64,000 nucleotides of DNA from Cloacimonetes bacterium UBA6097 (GTDB lineage Bacteria > Cloacimonadota > Cloacimonadia > Cloacimonadales > Cloacimonadaceae): the NCBI GenBank assembly GCA_002435865.1, contig DIWV01000002.1, forward strand, positions 150,814 to 214,813, given 5' to 3'. Below the pieces are notes generated by a model. It was not told the origin of the DNA and ran no database searches. It was given only the letters and a program-made list of their open reading frames with translations. Positions 51,177 through 60,856 of the stretch are shown here, one piece after another. The translations under genes were made by a program, and so were the position numbers. The number at the start of each line of letters is the position of its first letter. Position 1 is the first letter of the stretch.

Positions 51177-52382
51177 TTACTGAAGGTCTATGATTGCAAA
51201 GAAGGGCTGGGGAATCATCTCGTCCATTTTCATTTTGGGCATTCCGGGGATTTCTTCCTCAATCTTTTTCCCTGTTTTCTGCTGGTACATACCGGTAAGA
51301 AAAAACTTGTTATCTTTATACGGTACAATGCTTTTTACCGATTCATAATCTGCCATGAAGAAGGTAGCTGCAGGATTAACTTCAGCTAATTCGGGAGTAA
51401 GTTCTGCCACTGTAAAAGCTTGTTTCTTCTTCAGCATTGCTGTTCTGAAAATATATGTCTTGCCATTGGCTGTGATTACATCAAATGATATATTGCCTAC
51501 TACTTCTTTGCTCAGGATTTTTCCGTCTGCATAATTAATGGATATAAGCTTAGATGCACCTTTGGCATCATCAGTGAACCAGGAATAGCTGATATAAAGT
51601 TTTTCACCTGCAGCTTTGGCATGATAAGCACGGTAACCTGACATCTCAGGTATGCTAATATTAAATGACTTATATACAGGATTCGGGTCATAAGCGCTTA
51701 TGTCAATCCTGGCGGTAGATAATGTGGTGTCTCCGGCAGAGAAATACCACAAATTGTTACCATCTGCGTCATAGGCATCGAAGTTTTTCAGCAGCAGTCT
51801 TTTACGCTCAGGCTGCATAGTGTCTGTTTTCAGTTCATACATGACAATATCTTTATTCGGTTCTGTTCCGACAATCCTCAATCTGCCGTCATACATGGCA
51901 GCATAAGCTATATACAGCAAGTTTATGTTAAGACTATACTGGTTTATGATATCAAGGCTGCCATCAGTTTTGTATATATAAAGAAGCGAATCTCTGGTAC
52001 CAACCAGATAAATATCATTGTTAAAAACCACATGCCTGTAGGTCTCTTTAATACCTCTATCTTTAAGAACCAGGCTGTCTGTAACGGCATTAGTCACGGC
52101 ATCAACCGCATAAACCGTAGTATATGCATGCATTTGTTTATCAACCAAATAGCTCGTTTCTACAGGAAAATAGATTTTTTCATTGGCGCTAACCGGATTT
52201 CCCGCTATTGGTACTGAAACTGTAGCCTGTTCTGTTGTGATTGGATTTGTAAATTTAAAACAATTATCAAGTTCTTTTACAGGCTGCTGAAAATATGAAA
52301 CGCCTTTGCTGGTATAATATTTTGGGCTCATGCAGCCGCCAAGTAATAAAACCAGAAGCATTACTATAACAAAATAACGCAT
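51177..52382 (-). CDS. Lipoprotein, probable beta-propeller
   Basis: A 401-residue lipoprotein; GGAGGAATT precedes ATG 52382 and the signal peptide ends in LLLLGGC (lipobox Cys, about residue 17). The rest is beta-rich with repeated strand-turn units (MYDGRLRIVGTEPNKDIVMYEL, NNLWYFSAGDTTLSTARID, KLISINYADGKILSKEVVG, NKFFLTGMY), which suggests a six- or seven-bladed propeller. No catalytic motif recognised. It pairs with the beta-flower gene downstream. The gap upstream carries 11-bp array E. Confidence 0.7.
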   Translation of the reverse strand: MRYFVIVMLLVLLLGGCMSPKYYTSKGVSYFQQPVKELDNCFKFTNPITTEQATVSVPIAGNPVSANEKIYFPVETSYLVDKQMHAYTTVYAVDAVTNAVTDSLVLKDRGIKETYRHVVFNNDIYLVGTRDSLLYIYKTDGSLDIINQYSLNINLLYIAYAAMYDGRLRIVGTEPNKDIVMYELKTDTMQPERKRLLLKNFDAYDADGNNLWYFSAGDTTLSTARIDISAYDPNPVYKSFNISIPEMSGYRAYHAKAAGEKLYISYSWFTDDAKGASKLISINYADGKILSKEVVGNISFDVITANGKTYIFRTAMLKKKQAFTVAELTPELAEVNPAATFFMADYESVKSIVPYKDNKFFLTGMYQQKTGKKIEEEIPGMPKMKMDEMIPQPFFAIIDLQ

Positions 52383-52484
52383 AATTCCTCCATTCAATGT
52401 AAGCATTCATTCAATTTCTTGCTTTTTTTGTCAACTGTATTTTGCCCGGCTGTTTTATTCCTCCTTCTTATTCCTTATAATCTT

Positions 52485-52587
52485 CAGCATAGTTGCAGTA
52501 TAGTTTCTGTATACTTGCAGTATAGTTTCTGTATACCAGAATACAGAAACTATACTGTAAATATGCTGTAAATACACTGCAAATAAC
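52485..52587. repeat. 11-bp tandem array E (same unit family as B and C)
   Basis: Anchors CAGCATA, CAGTATA, CTGTATA, CAGTATA, CTGTATA start at 52485, 52496, 52507, 52518 and 52529, 11 bp apart. After the loop ACCAGA the inverse units TACAGAAACTA, TACTGTAAATA, TGCTGTAAATA and CACTGCAAATA follow. 52520-52534 and 52541-52555 give the same perfect 15-bp stem as array B with a different loop. Between divergent genes. Confidence 0.85.
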
Positions 52588-52817
52588 CATTTCCCAATAA
52601 GAGACAATTAAGATTCAAAAGTGAGCTGTTTTGCCTTTGCTTGCATCACAAAGCGCTCTTGTCTGCTCAATACTGATGATAGTTTTCCCGGAAACGGGAT
52701 TGGTCTCTATCTTTTCAAAGGAAACACCTAAGCAAAAAGATGAGTAGGAGTTTTTTTAGAAGTAATTCACATAACGGATTGTATATAAATTATATATTAG
52801 TTCTATAAGGAAGAAGC

Positions 52818-54269
52818 ATGTTTAGTTTACTGAAATTAAAGTCCGGTTTGATTATCGTTATTATGCTCTGTACTGCCTGTGCAATATCTGCACAAGTAAT
52901 CACTTATCCCATTGTGGATACGGGTGTGCATCAGTTTTACAGCAATACGGCTATTATCTCTGCTCCGGTAGAAGGAGCAGCTTTTTACGGTCAGGATGCC
53001 TGTTACCAGGGCAATGAGACAAACTATACTGATAATGGCGACGGCACGATTACTGACAATGTAACAGGGCTGATGTGGCAAAAGGATATGGGCGACAGGA
53101 TTTCGTATAATAATGCCCTGATAAAAGCAGATACACTTACCCTGGCAGGTTATACAGACTGGCGGATGCCGTCTATAAAAGAACTCTATTCCCTGATTAT
53201 CTTCACAGGTCAATCAAGTGGTGAAAATGTAGTAAGTCCTTATATCAATACAAATTACTTTATCCAACCTCCCGGTTCTCCCCGTCCCATTGATGCGCAA
53301 ACCTGGTCTGCTACAAAATATCTGAGCCTGACTATGAACGGGGATTCCACCGTTTTCGGAGTCAATTTCCTGGATGGCAGGATAAAAGGTTACCCGCAAT
53401 ATACTCCCGGTACAAATAATACAGTGCCCAATGCCAATCTGTTTGCACGCATGGTGCGCGGAAATTCTTATGGAATAAATGACTTCGTTGATAATGACAA
53501 TGGCACTATCACAGATAATGCCACCGGACTTATGTGGCAGCAGTCGGATGATGGTGTAGAACGTGACTGGCAGAATTCTCTTTTATATGCGGAAACCCTG
53601 ACTCTGGCAGGCTTTGATGACTGGAGACTTCCCAATGCAAAGGAACTGCAAAGTATTGTGGATTATACAAGATGTCCGGATATTACCCAGTCCGCTGCCA
53701 TAAATCCGTTGTTTTCCACAACTTCAATCAATGACCCGAATGGTAATCCCGGACAGTATCCCTACTTCTGGACAAGCACAACCCATCTTGACGGTCCCAA
53801 TCCATACACTCCGGCTGTGTATATAGCTTTTGGCGAAGCGCAGGGCAGAATGAATAACGTTTTGCTGGATGTGCACGGAGCCGGTGCCCAGAGAAGCGAC
53901 CCCAAAACCGGAAATCCTGCTGACTATCCGCAATACGTGGGGCCGCAAGGAGATGTCCGATATGTATTTAACTACACCAGATGCGTTAGAACCGTGACCT
54001 CTACCCTCAATCACGATGAAACCGAAGGGATTAAACTCTTTGATATTTATCCTAATCCTGTGAGGGATAAATGCACAATCACTCTTGATAAAACGTATAA
54101 GTCAATAAATATAAGCATTTACAACGTCAAGGGTGCGCTACTGAAACAAACTGAACTCATTAACAAAAGTAGTTTTAACCTTGATACTTCTAACCTGCCA
54201 AGTGGTCTGTTTCTACTGAAAGTAACCACTGATGGCTATTCCGAATCAAGTAAAGTAGTGAAGTTTTAG
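52818..54269 (+). CDS. Secreted protein with two DUF1566 domains and T9SS sorting domain
   Basis: A 483-residue exported protein with signal peptide (LIIVIMLCTACAISA). Two DUF1566 (lectin-like, FGE-fold) units: GDGTITDNVTGLMWQKD ... GYTDWRMPSIKELYSL (about 72-145) and NGTITDNATGLMWQQSDDG ... FDDWRLPNAKELQSIVDY (about 222-290), each followed by a FWTSTT/TWSATK-type segment. The C-terminus (about 400-483) is a T9SS type-A sorting domain (IYPNPVRDKCTITL, GLFLLKV). It likely binds ligand at the cell surface. AGGAAGAAGC precedes the start codon. Confidence 0.85.
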   Translation: MFSLLKLKSGLIIVIMLCTACAISAQVITYPIVDTGVHQFYSNTAIISAPVEGAAFYGQDACYQGNETNYTDNGDGTITDNVTGLMWQKDMGDRISYNNALIKADTLTLAGYTDWRMPSIKELYSLIIFTGQSSGENVVSPYINTNYFIQPPGSPRPIDAQTWSATKYLSLTMNGDSTVFGVNFLDGRIKGYPQYTPGTNNTVPNANLFARMVRGNSYGINDFVDNDNGTITDNATGLMWQQSDDGVERDWQNSLLYAETLTLAGFDDWRLPNAKELQSIVDYTRCPDITQSAAINPLFSTTSINDPNGNPGQYPYFWTSTTHLDGPNPYTPAVYIAFGEAQGRMNNVLLDVHGAGAQRSDPKTGNPADYPQYVGPQGDVRYVFNYTRCVRTVTSTLNHDETEGIKLFDIYPNPVRDKCTITLDKTYKSINISIYNVKGALLKQTELINKSSFNLDTSNLPSGLFLLKVTTDGYSESSKVVKF

Positions 54270-54322
54270 GTTCCCTCTTCAATGTAAATATGATAATCCT
54301 GTAAGGATTTGATATTGGGTAG

Positions 54323-54511
54323 CCCCTGATTTCAATCAGGGGTGTACAATGATAAGAAACCTAACCCCATCGGGGTTTCTGATTTGCACGAGACGATTTA
54401 AAGCATCTGCAATTTATTTAATAGAAAACCTCTACGAGGTTATTTGCCTTAACCATTATTTACCCATTAATTAATTCATGGGCTAACGGATATAAAATCC
54501 CCAAGGGGATT
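54323..54511. repeat. Array of four different short hairpins
   Basis: CCCCTGATT-TC-AATCAGGGG (54323-54342), AACCCC-ATC-GGGGTT (54363-54377), AACCTC-TAC-GAGGTT (54427-54441) and AATCCCC-AA-GGGGATT (54496-54511) lie in one 190-bp stretch. Stems differ in sequence but stay short with 2-3 base loops. It fills the gap before the DEAD-box helicase gene. Confidence 0.7.
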
Positions 54512-54543
54512 GCTTGTCTATAATTACATTTAATTGATTAGCT

Positions 54544-54572
54544 TTGACAGATATAGCCCTTTCAAATTCATG
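54544..54572 (+). promoter_or_regulatory. Candidate promoter of the DEAD-box helicase gene
   Basis: TTGACA (54544-54549), 17-bp spacer, TTCATG (54567-54572), 27 bp before the start codon. The -35 is perfect; the -10 is weak. Confidence 0.35.
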
Positions 54573-54598
54573 GTCTTTAATATCTAAAGAAGGACTTA

Positions 54599-56284
54599 AT
54601 GAAGAAATTTAACGAAATGGTTCTGTCTGACGAGCTGCAGAAAGCAATCGCAGACCTGAACTTTATTACCCCTACTCCGGTCCAGGAAGAATCAATTCCC
54701 TGGTTGCTGGAGCATGACACAGACCTCATAGCCCAGGCTCAGACAGGAACAGGAAAAACTGCAGCTTTCGGCTTACCCGTTTTAAGTAAAACGAATGTGA
54801 AAAACAATGTTGTACAGACACTTATCCTTTGCCCTACCCGTGAGCTTTGCATACAGATAACCAAAGACTTTGAAAGCTTTGCCAAATATATGCCTAAAGT
54901 CAAAATCTGCCCCGTCTATGGCGGCGCTCCCATCCAAAGACAAAAAGACCAGCTCAGGGGTGGAGTTCATATCGTTGTAGGTACTCCTGGACGAGTATTT
55001 GATATGCTGCGGCAGAAAGTTCTGCATCTGGAAAACCTGGATAGACTTATTCTGGACGAAGCTGACGAAATGCTCAATATGGGTTTTAAGGAAGAAATTT
55101 TCAGTATCATGAGCCACACTCCTGAACAGAAACAAGTTTTGCTTTTTTCTGCTACCATGCCTAAAGAAGTAGTGGAAATCACTAAAACCTTTATGACAAA
55201 ACCTCATAGAATTGCAGTTGGCAGACAGGACCAGGGTGCTGACAACATCAAGCATATTTACTACAAAGTGCATGCCAAAGATAAATACAGAGCTCTCAAA
55301 CGCATAGCGGATATCAATCCCAAGATTTACGGTATAGTGTTTTGCAAAACACGAATTGAAACGCAGGAGATTGCCGATAAACTCCAGCACGATGGTTACA
55401 GTGCAGATGCGCTGCATGGAGATTTGTCCCAGGTACAGCGTGATACTGTTATGAACCGATTCCGCAATAAATATGTGCAGCTTTTGGTCGCGACTGATGT
55501 TGCAGCCAGAGGTCTGGATGTTGATGATCTTACGCATATTATTAATTACCAGCCACCCATGGACCCGGACATTTACATTCACCGTTCAGGCAGAACAGGG
55601 CGTGCCGGTAAAAGCGGAACTTCCGTTACTATAGTCCATGTAAAAGAACTTTCCCAGATGAAAACCATGGAAAGAAGACTGGGCAGAGAAATAGTTCTGG
55701 AACGTGTTCCCACAGGTAAGGAAATCTGCCAGAAGCAATTATACAATTTGATTGACACTATGGAAAACATCGAGGTCAATGACGAACAGATAGATGAGCT
55801 GATGGATAATATATATAAAAAGCTGAGTTGGCTAAGTCGTGAAGAACTGATTAAACGCTTTGTCTCGGTTGAGTTTAACCGTTTTCTTGAGTATTACAAA
55901 GACGCCACTGATTTGGATGTTGTTACTGACGGTAGTTCCAAAGGCGGACTGCGTCCTAATATGAATGAACGCGGCAGGCATGATAAGAAGAATGTTGTCT
56001 TCAGCACATTCCAGCTTAATATCGGTTACAAAGCAGACCTTACCAAGCGTGAGCTTTTAAAGTTTATCAATCGTCTGCATGTTGCGCACGGAATTGAAAT
56101 CGGACATATTGATATTGCTGCCGATCAGTCTACGGTAGAACTTGATTCTGACTACAACCAGGCACTTCTGGGAGCTCTTAATAAAGCTAAATACATGGGA
56201 ACTCCCATACAGGCTAAAATCATTGAAAAGAGAAAAGAGAAATACTTTAAACCTGATAGAAAACGTGAAAGGAACCGAAGATGA
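54599..56284 (+). CDS. DEAD-box ATP-dependent RNA helicase
   Basis: A 561-residue RNA helicase of the DeaD/CsdA type. Motifs: Q motif near FITPTPVQEE (22-31), Walker A AQTGTGKT (47-54), PTREL (79-83), TPGR (129-132), DEAD (153-156), SAT (184-186), then ARGLDVDDL and HRSGRTGRAG in the second RecA domain. The C-terminal part (about 450-561) is a DbpA-type RNA-binding domain (TFQLNIGYKADLTKRELLKFI) with a basic tail RKRERNRR. Role in ribosome assembly or RNA decay is typical. The last codons overlap the start of the PLP enzyme gene by four bases (ATGA). Confidence 0.95.
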   Translation: MKKFNEMVLSDELQKAIADLNFITPTPVQEESIPWLLEHDTDLIAQAQTGTGKTAAFGLPVLSKTNVKNNVVQTLILCPTRELCIQITKDFESFAKYMPKVKICPVYGGAPIQRQKDQLRGGVHIVVGTPGRVFDMLRQKVLHLENLDRLILDEADEMLNMGFKEEIFSIMSHTPEQKQVLLFSATMPKEVVEITKTFMTKPHRIAVGRQDQGADNIKHIYYKVHAKDKYRALKRIADINPKIYGIVFCKTRIETQEIADKLQHDGYSADALHGDLSQVQRDTVMNRFRNKYVQLLVATDVAARGLDVDDLTHIINYQPPMDPDIYIHRSGRTGRAGKSGTSVTIVHVKELSQMKTMERRLGREIVLERVPTGKEICQKQLYNLIDTMENIEVNDEQIDELMDNIYKKLSWLSREELIKRFVSVEFNRFLEYYKDATDLDVVTDGSSKGGLRPNMNERGRHDKKNVVFSTFQLNIGYKADLTKRELLKFINRLHVAHGIEIGHIDIAADQSTVELDSDYNQALLGALNKAKYMGTPIQAKIIEKRKEKYFKPDRKRERNRR

Positions 56285-57459
56285 AAAAGAACTCAGGCTT
56301 TAACACACGACTTATTCATGCCGGACACAAAAAAGACCAGCATCTGGCCGTAACCGCTCCTATTTATCAGACTTCCACATTTGCTTTTGAGAATGCTCAG
56401 CATGGGGCAGATTGCTTCTCAGGAAACAGCAACGGTTATATTTATACAAGATTAGGCAATCCAACTATTCGCGCTTTGGAAGATGCAGTTGCCAACCTGG
56501 AAGGTGGTTTTGGTGGAATAGCTGTTGCCAGTGGTATGGCAGCAGTTACAACAATGTATATGACTTTTCTCAGTACAGGCAGTCACATAATATCCTCTGC
56601 TGCGGTCTATGGTCCATCCAGAGGAGTATTGGAAAAGTACTTCTCCCGTTTTGGTGTGGAAGCTACTTTCATAGACACTTCCAAAACAGAACTCATTGAA
56701 GCTGCGATAAAACCCAATACAAAGGTTTTGTATATTGAAACACCTGCCAATCCAACTATTGCAATTACTGATATTGCAGCTTGCTCAGAAATTGCCAAAA
56801 AGCATAATATCAAATTAGTTGTTGATAATACATTCTGCTCACCATACCTGCAGAGACCTTTGGAATTGGGCGCAGACGTTGTGTTGCATTCCATTACCAA
56901 GTTTATTAACGGACACGCTGACGTGGTTGGCGGAGTGCTTGTCTGCAAAACAGAAGAAGATTACAAGCTTATGTATCCCGTGATGACTAATATGGGTCCC
57001 AATATGGATCCGCATCAGGCATACCTTGTTTCCAGAGGTTTAAAAACCCTGGCAATTCGGATTGAAAGAGCACAACAGAATGCATTGCAGATTGCCCGTT
57101 ATCTGGAAAAACATCCTAAAATTGAATGGGTACTGTATCCCGGTCTGGAATCACATCCTCAGCATGAGCTTGCTAAGAAACAAATGAAAGGCTTTGGAGC
57201 ATTAATGTCTTTCGGACTCAAAGGCGGACTGGAAGCAGGTAAAAAGATGATGGATAACGTGAAGCTAGCAACTTTGGCAGTATCATTGGGTGGAATTGAA
57301 ACTCTTATTCAGCATCCGGCTTCCATGACACACGCCAAGTTATCCTATGAATCCAAACAAGCTGCTGGAATTACCGATGATTTGGTACGTTATTCTGTCG
57401 GTATCGAAGATGTTGAAGATCTGATTGAGGATTTGGAACAGGCACTGGTTATTGTTTAA
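56281..57459 (+). CDS. Cys/Met-metabolism PLP enzyme, methionine gamma-lyase-like
   Basis: A 392-residue fold-type I PLP enzyme of the gamma family, which cleaves or forms C-S bonds of methionine, homocysteine or cystathionine. Motifs: TAPIYQTSTFAF, YIYTRLGNPT, SGMAAVTT, AVYGPSRGVL (Tyr110), ETPANPTI, DNTFCSP and HSITKFINGHAD with the PLP lysine Lys207; VSLGGIETLIQHPASMTHA is typical of methionine gamma-lyase. At the position where methionine gamma-lyases have a Cys after YG there is a Pro (112), so the substrate is uncertain; cystathionine gamma-synthase or lyase are alternatives. The start lies within the last codons of the helicase gene, an uncommon pairing. Confidence 0.88.
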   Translation: MKKNSGFNTRLIHAGHKKDQHLAVTAPIYQTSTFAFENAQHGADCFSGNSNGYIYTRLGNPTIRALEDAVANLEGGFGGIAVASGMAAVTTMYMTFLSTGSHIISSAAVYGPSRGVLEKYFSRFGVEATFIDTSKTELIEAAIKPNTKVLYIETPANPTIAITDIAACSEIAKKHNIKLVVDNTFCSPYLQRPLELGADVVLHSITKFINGHADVVGGVLVCKTEEDYKLMYPVMTNMGPNMDPHQAYLVSRGLKTLAIRIERAQQNALQIARYLEKHPKIEWVLYPGLESHPQHELAKKQMKGFGALMSFGLKGGLEAGKKMMDNVKLATLAVSLGGIETLIQHPASMTHAKLSYESKQAAGITDDLVRYSVGIEDVEDLIEDLEQALVIV

Positions 57460-57460
57460 G

Positions 57461-60400
57461 CTAAGATAGATTAATCTCTATATATTTAGGTTCTTCTGCG
57501 GATGAATAATCCAGTGGAAGAACCTTTTTTATTATAGTCTCATATATTTGCAACTGAGCTTCGTCGTAGATTTCCCCTGTTTTATAATCAATAATAAGAT
57601 ACTTTTTCTTTTTACTATCAATCATCAAACGGTCAATACGGTATTCCCTGCCTTTGTAAAAAACAGGATATTCAGTGTAGATAATTTCAAAATCGGGATT
57701 AAATAACTCCTTCAAATCAGGCAAAAGAGCTTCTATCCTGTTTATCAGGGCAGATAAAACATCCTTTTGCAGCAGATTGCCAAACTGCCTGGTGGTTAAT
57801 ACATTGGCTTGTTCCATCTCTTCCCTGGATGCATATTTAATCTTGGATAGATAATAATGTGCGATGTTTCCCTTCAGGTTGTTCCTGTTCTCCAGATAGC
57901 TTACCTTCCAATTCAGGTCTGGTATCATATCATCTTTCTTCCTGAGGTCTTTATCAGGATTTTGCCAGTCAGGAAGAATATCCCGTAGATTTATCTCCAG
58001 AGCTGTCAAGCCTGTTTCGGGAGAAGTCTTATCATTAGAGGTTTGTTCTTTTTCAGCAATATTGCTTATCAGCATTGAGCCATCTTCCTGCATTTCTGCA
58101 TTGTTCAACATATAATCATAAGCAGATTTAACGGCATAATGCGGAGGAGTTAGCCTGTCGTCTTTGTCCAAATCAGCCCAGAACTTATCCCAGCTTCCCA
58201 CTTTATCAAAAGCCGCATAAAGGTATAATCTGTTCCTGGCACGTGTTAAAGCTACATAGAGATTATTCAGTTCTTCCAGTTGCTCCCTCTTTTCATCTTC
58301 CTGCATAATCTCACGGAAGGAACTGTTTTGCAGAACTTTGTTGTAGTGCAGGGTGAGAGCAATATCGCTTAAATAATGGTAGCTTTTATCAGAATACAGC
58401 ACCCATGAGGAAAGCTTGTTATCTTCCCTGCCGGAATAGCTTCTCAGGTTCCACCAGACAAAGACTGAATCAAATTCCAAACCCTTGGATTTATGGATAG
58501 TCAGCAATTGTACTGCTGTGGAACTTTCCACATCTTGCTGCTGCATGATTTCCTGGTCGCGGTTGTCTTCGCAATAGCGCAGGAAACCTTGTAATTCAGG
58601 TAATTCGCTTTGGTAATTCTGCTCATAATCCAGAGCTAAATCCAGAAATCTCTGGACATTGACAAAGTCTCTATGCAAAGGCATTTTATCCTTGATTTGG
58701 CAAGTCTGCAAAATAGTCATACAACTCATGTAGATTTCTGAAAGATTAATCGAAGAAGCTAATTCATACGCTGCTTTGGCAACCTGAATATGATTTAAAT
58801 CTATATCTTTTCCTGACTCAGATTTATCCTTTTCATAATCACTGATAGTGTTAATGACCTGCTTGATTGCAGCGCCATCCATCAGTATCAGGTCGCTTCT
58901 TAAGAAAGCCAGAAAATCGTACCAATCATGATATACTGCAAACTTTAGTAAAAGAAAAACTGCTTTAATAACGGGATGGTCGAGCAGTGATTTGCTGGAT
59001 TGAAATTCACTGGTGATGCCGTGTTCTGCCAAAAGAGCACGAATCATCTCCAGCTCTTCGTTCCTGCGGGCCAGTATGGCAACTGTTCTGTTAGGTTCTT
59101 CTTCAGAAGGTAAAGCCGGAATGACCATATCTGTAATGAAGTTACGCAGAGCTGTGTCGATTTTATTATCTGCTGAGTGCGAAGAATAATTCCCCAGTTG
59201 AAAATGGATTGTGGTATCGTTTTCCAGTTCTGTCTTTTTACCTTCTGTATCTGTGTATTGCCATTCTGCCTGCATATTAGTTAAGAATTCCTGCAAAATA
59301 TCGTTTCCAAAGACTCCATTGATGAATTTCATCAGGGTTGGACTGCTTCTCCAGGAGCTGGTCAGAGCATCTTTGGTGGCAGGCTGTCCGCTTTGGAACA
59401 TACTATCCAGGTTAAGCAGCAAATCTCTCTGCCCGCCTCTCCAGCCGAAGATAGATTGCTTTTCATCACCTACAACAATCAGACCACCGTATGGAAAAGA
59501 ACCTGCTCCCGATAAAAGCTCATCTATCATGGGTGAAAGGATGCTGAACTGCAGGATGCTGGTATCCTGAAACTCATCTATCAGCATAAACCTTGTCCTG
59601 TGGCACATGAATTCATAAAACTCATTGGCAGTACTTTCCGGTTCTGCTTCAAACAAGGGAGGATATGAACTGTAAAGAGCTTCAAAAGTGAACCAGGCAA
59701 TATCGTCATAAGTAAAGTTCTTATAGCGGTAAATCAGCTTATCATAATGGCTTAAAACTTCCTGCCAGATATCCAGTATTTCTCTCTGTTCAGGCAGGAA
59801 CAGGTGGAATATAAGATAGTTGGAAAGATGTTCCTTAGCCTGGCTGTGCAGCTTTTTCCAATCGTCCACTTGCGGTAATGTTTTGGAAACACGCACTTTC
59901 TGCCCGTTCCACATGTACTTATCTTTACTTAAGAATTCCAGCAGTTTCTGAAGAATATAATCATCCTGCAGATAGTCTTCAAGTTCAACTTCAAAATCTT
60001 TAAACAAAACAGGCAGCGGATTAAACAACTGCAGGAATTCCCTGTTAAACAATCCTTCATTAACTGCCTGGGACGACAATGTTATATTTTTTTGAACCTG
60101 CAGGTATTCATTAAAGCATAGAACTATTTCTTTAAACTTATCCAGAAAGCTGTTTTTGTATTCATCAGCACGTTCCTGCCATAGTTCCGGGTGTACAGTA
60201 AAATATGCCAGAGAGTTAGGTTTTGCATCGACAGACCTTTTGGAAGCCAGATAATAAAGCCAGCGGTTATCAATCAAAGAACGGAAGAAGGAACGGTATT
60301 CATCCAGGGAAGGCTTTAATCTCCTGGACAACAGACTTTCAATCCTCTTTAGAAGGTCAGGAGTCATCAGTTCATTAAACAGGAAAGGCATCCTTTTATC

Positions 60401-60856
60401 GACTGCTTGAAGGTCGAGTTCAAACCTGTCTATACCTCTCACAGGACGGACAAGATTGCGGAAAATACTGTGCACATAGCTGTCTATGGTCATCACCTGC
60501 AATTCATCCTTATGGGTTATCAGGTGATGATAAGCAAGTACCAGAATTCTTGTTTCTTCTTCTGAAAGGGGATTTTCCTGATTAATGACCTGTTCTTTAT
60601 CAATCAGTTGTTTAAGATTTACCGCCAGTTGCTGCCAATTGCCTTTGTGGTTGCTCAATGTATCCAGATGCTTAAAGATACGTTCCCTGATTTCTGCTGT
60701 GGCTTTGCGTGTAAAGGTAATCACCAGAATCTGGTCAGGCTTGAATTCCTGCGTTCCATAGTATTTCAGAATGAGGGCAAGATATTCCAGAGAAAGACGG
60801 TAAGTTTTACCTGTTCCGGCACTGGCAGAGATTATCTTTTTGATGGGCAGGCTCAT
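57461..60856 (-). CDS. UvrD/Rep-type helicase-nuclease subunit, AddA/RecB-like
   Basis: An 1131-residue subunit of a recombination helicase-nuclease. Walker A is SASAGTGKT (10-18), followed by ILVITFTRKATAEIRERI (motif Ia), the Walker B block LIDEFQDTSILQF at about 430, GDEKQSIFGWRGG (motif III region) and LLTIHKSKGLEFDSVF (motif V) at about 790, ALTRARNRLYLY (motif VI). The C-terminus holds a RecB-type nuclease motif, IDRLMIDSKKKKYLIIDYKTG (about 1075-1095), with the Asp and DYK residues. It probably processes double-strand breaks for homologous recombination and degrades linear foreign DNA. It overlaps the partner gene upstream by four bases. Confidence 0.92.
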   Translation of the reverse strand: MSLPIKKIISASAGTGKTYRLSLEYLALILKYYGTQEFKPDQILVITFTRKATAEIRERIFKHLDTLSNHKGNWQQLAVNLKQLIDKEQVINQENPLSEEETRILVLAYHHLITHKDELQVMTIDSYVHSIFRNLVRPVRGIDRFELDLQAVDKRMPFLFNELMTPDLLKRIESLLSRRLKPSLDEYRSFFRSLIDNRWLYYLASKRSVDAKPNSLAYFTVHPELWQERADEYKNSFLDKFKEIVLCFNEYLQVQKNITLSSQAVNEGLFNREFLQLFNPLPVLFKDFEVELEDYLQDDYILQKLLEFLSKDKYMWNGQKVRVSKTLPQVDDWKKLHSQAKEHLSNYLIFHLFLPEQREILDIWQEVLSHYDKLIYRYKNFTYDDIAWFTFEALYSSYPPLFEAEPESTANEFYEFMCHRTRFMLIDEFQDTSILQFSILSPMIDELLSGAGSFPYGGLIVVGDEKQSIFGWRGGQRDLLLNLDSMFQSGQPATKDALTSSWRSSPTLMKFINGVFGNDILQEFLTNMQAEWQYTDTEGKKTELENDTTIHFQLGNYSSHSADNKIDTALRNFITDMVIPALPSEEEPNRTVAILARRNEELEMIRALLAEHGITSEFQSSKSLLDHPVIKAVFLLLKFAVYHDWYDFLAFLRSDLILMDGAAIKQVINTISDYEKDKSESGKDIDLNHIQVAKAAYELASSINLSEIYMSCMTILQTCQIKDKMPLHRDFVNVQRFLDLALDYEQNYQSELPELQGFLRYCEDNRDQEIMQQQDVESSTAVQLLTIHKSKGLEFDSVFVWWNLRSYSGREDNKLSSWVLYSDKSYHYLSDIALTLHYNKVLQNSSFREIMQEDEKREQLEELNNLYVALTRARNRLYLYAAFDKVGSWDKFWADLDKDDRLTPPHYAVKSAYDYMLNNAEMQEDGSMLISNIAEKEQTSNDKTSPETGLTALEINLRDILPDWQNPDKDLRKKDDMIPDLNWKVSYLENRNNLKGNIAHYYLSKIKYASREEMEQANVLTTRQFGNLLQKDVLSALINRIEALLPDLKELFNPDFEIIYTEYPVFYKGREYRIDRLMIDSKKKKYLIIDYKTGEIYDEAQLQIYETIIKKVLPLDYSSAEEPKYIEINLS

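Noticed and set aside
54782..55582. 266-residue open frame opposite the DEAD-box helicase
   Set aside because: Antisense shadow of conserved helicase motifs, without family features.
56200..56281. SAM or other methionine riboswitch before the methionine gamma-lyase-like gene
   Set aside because: There is no leader: the start codon lies inside the helicase coding region.
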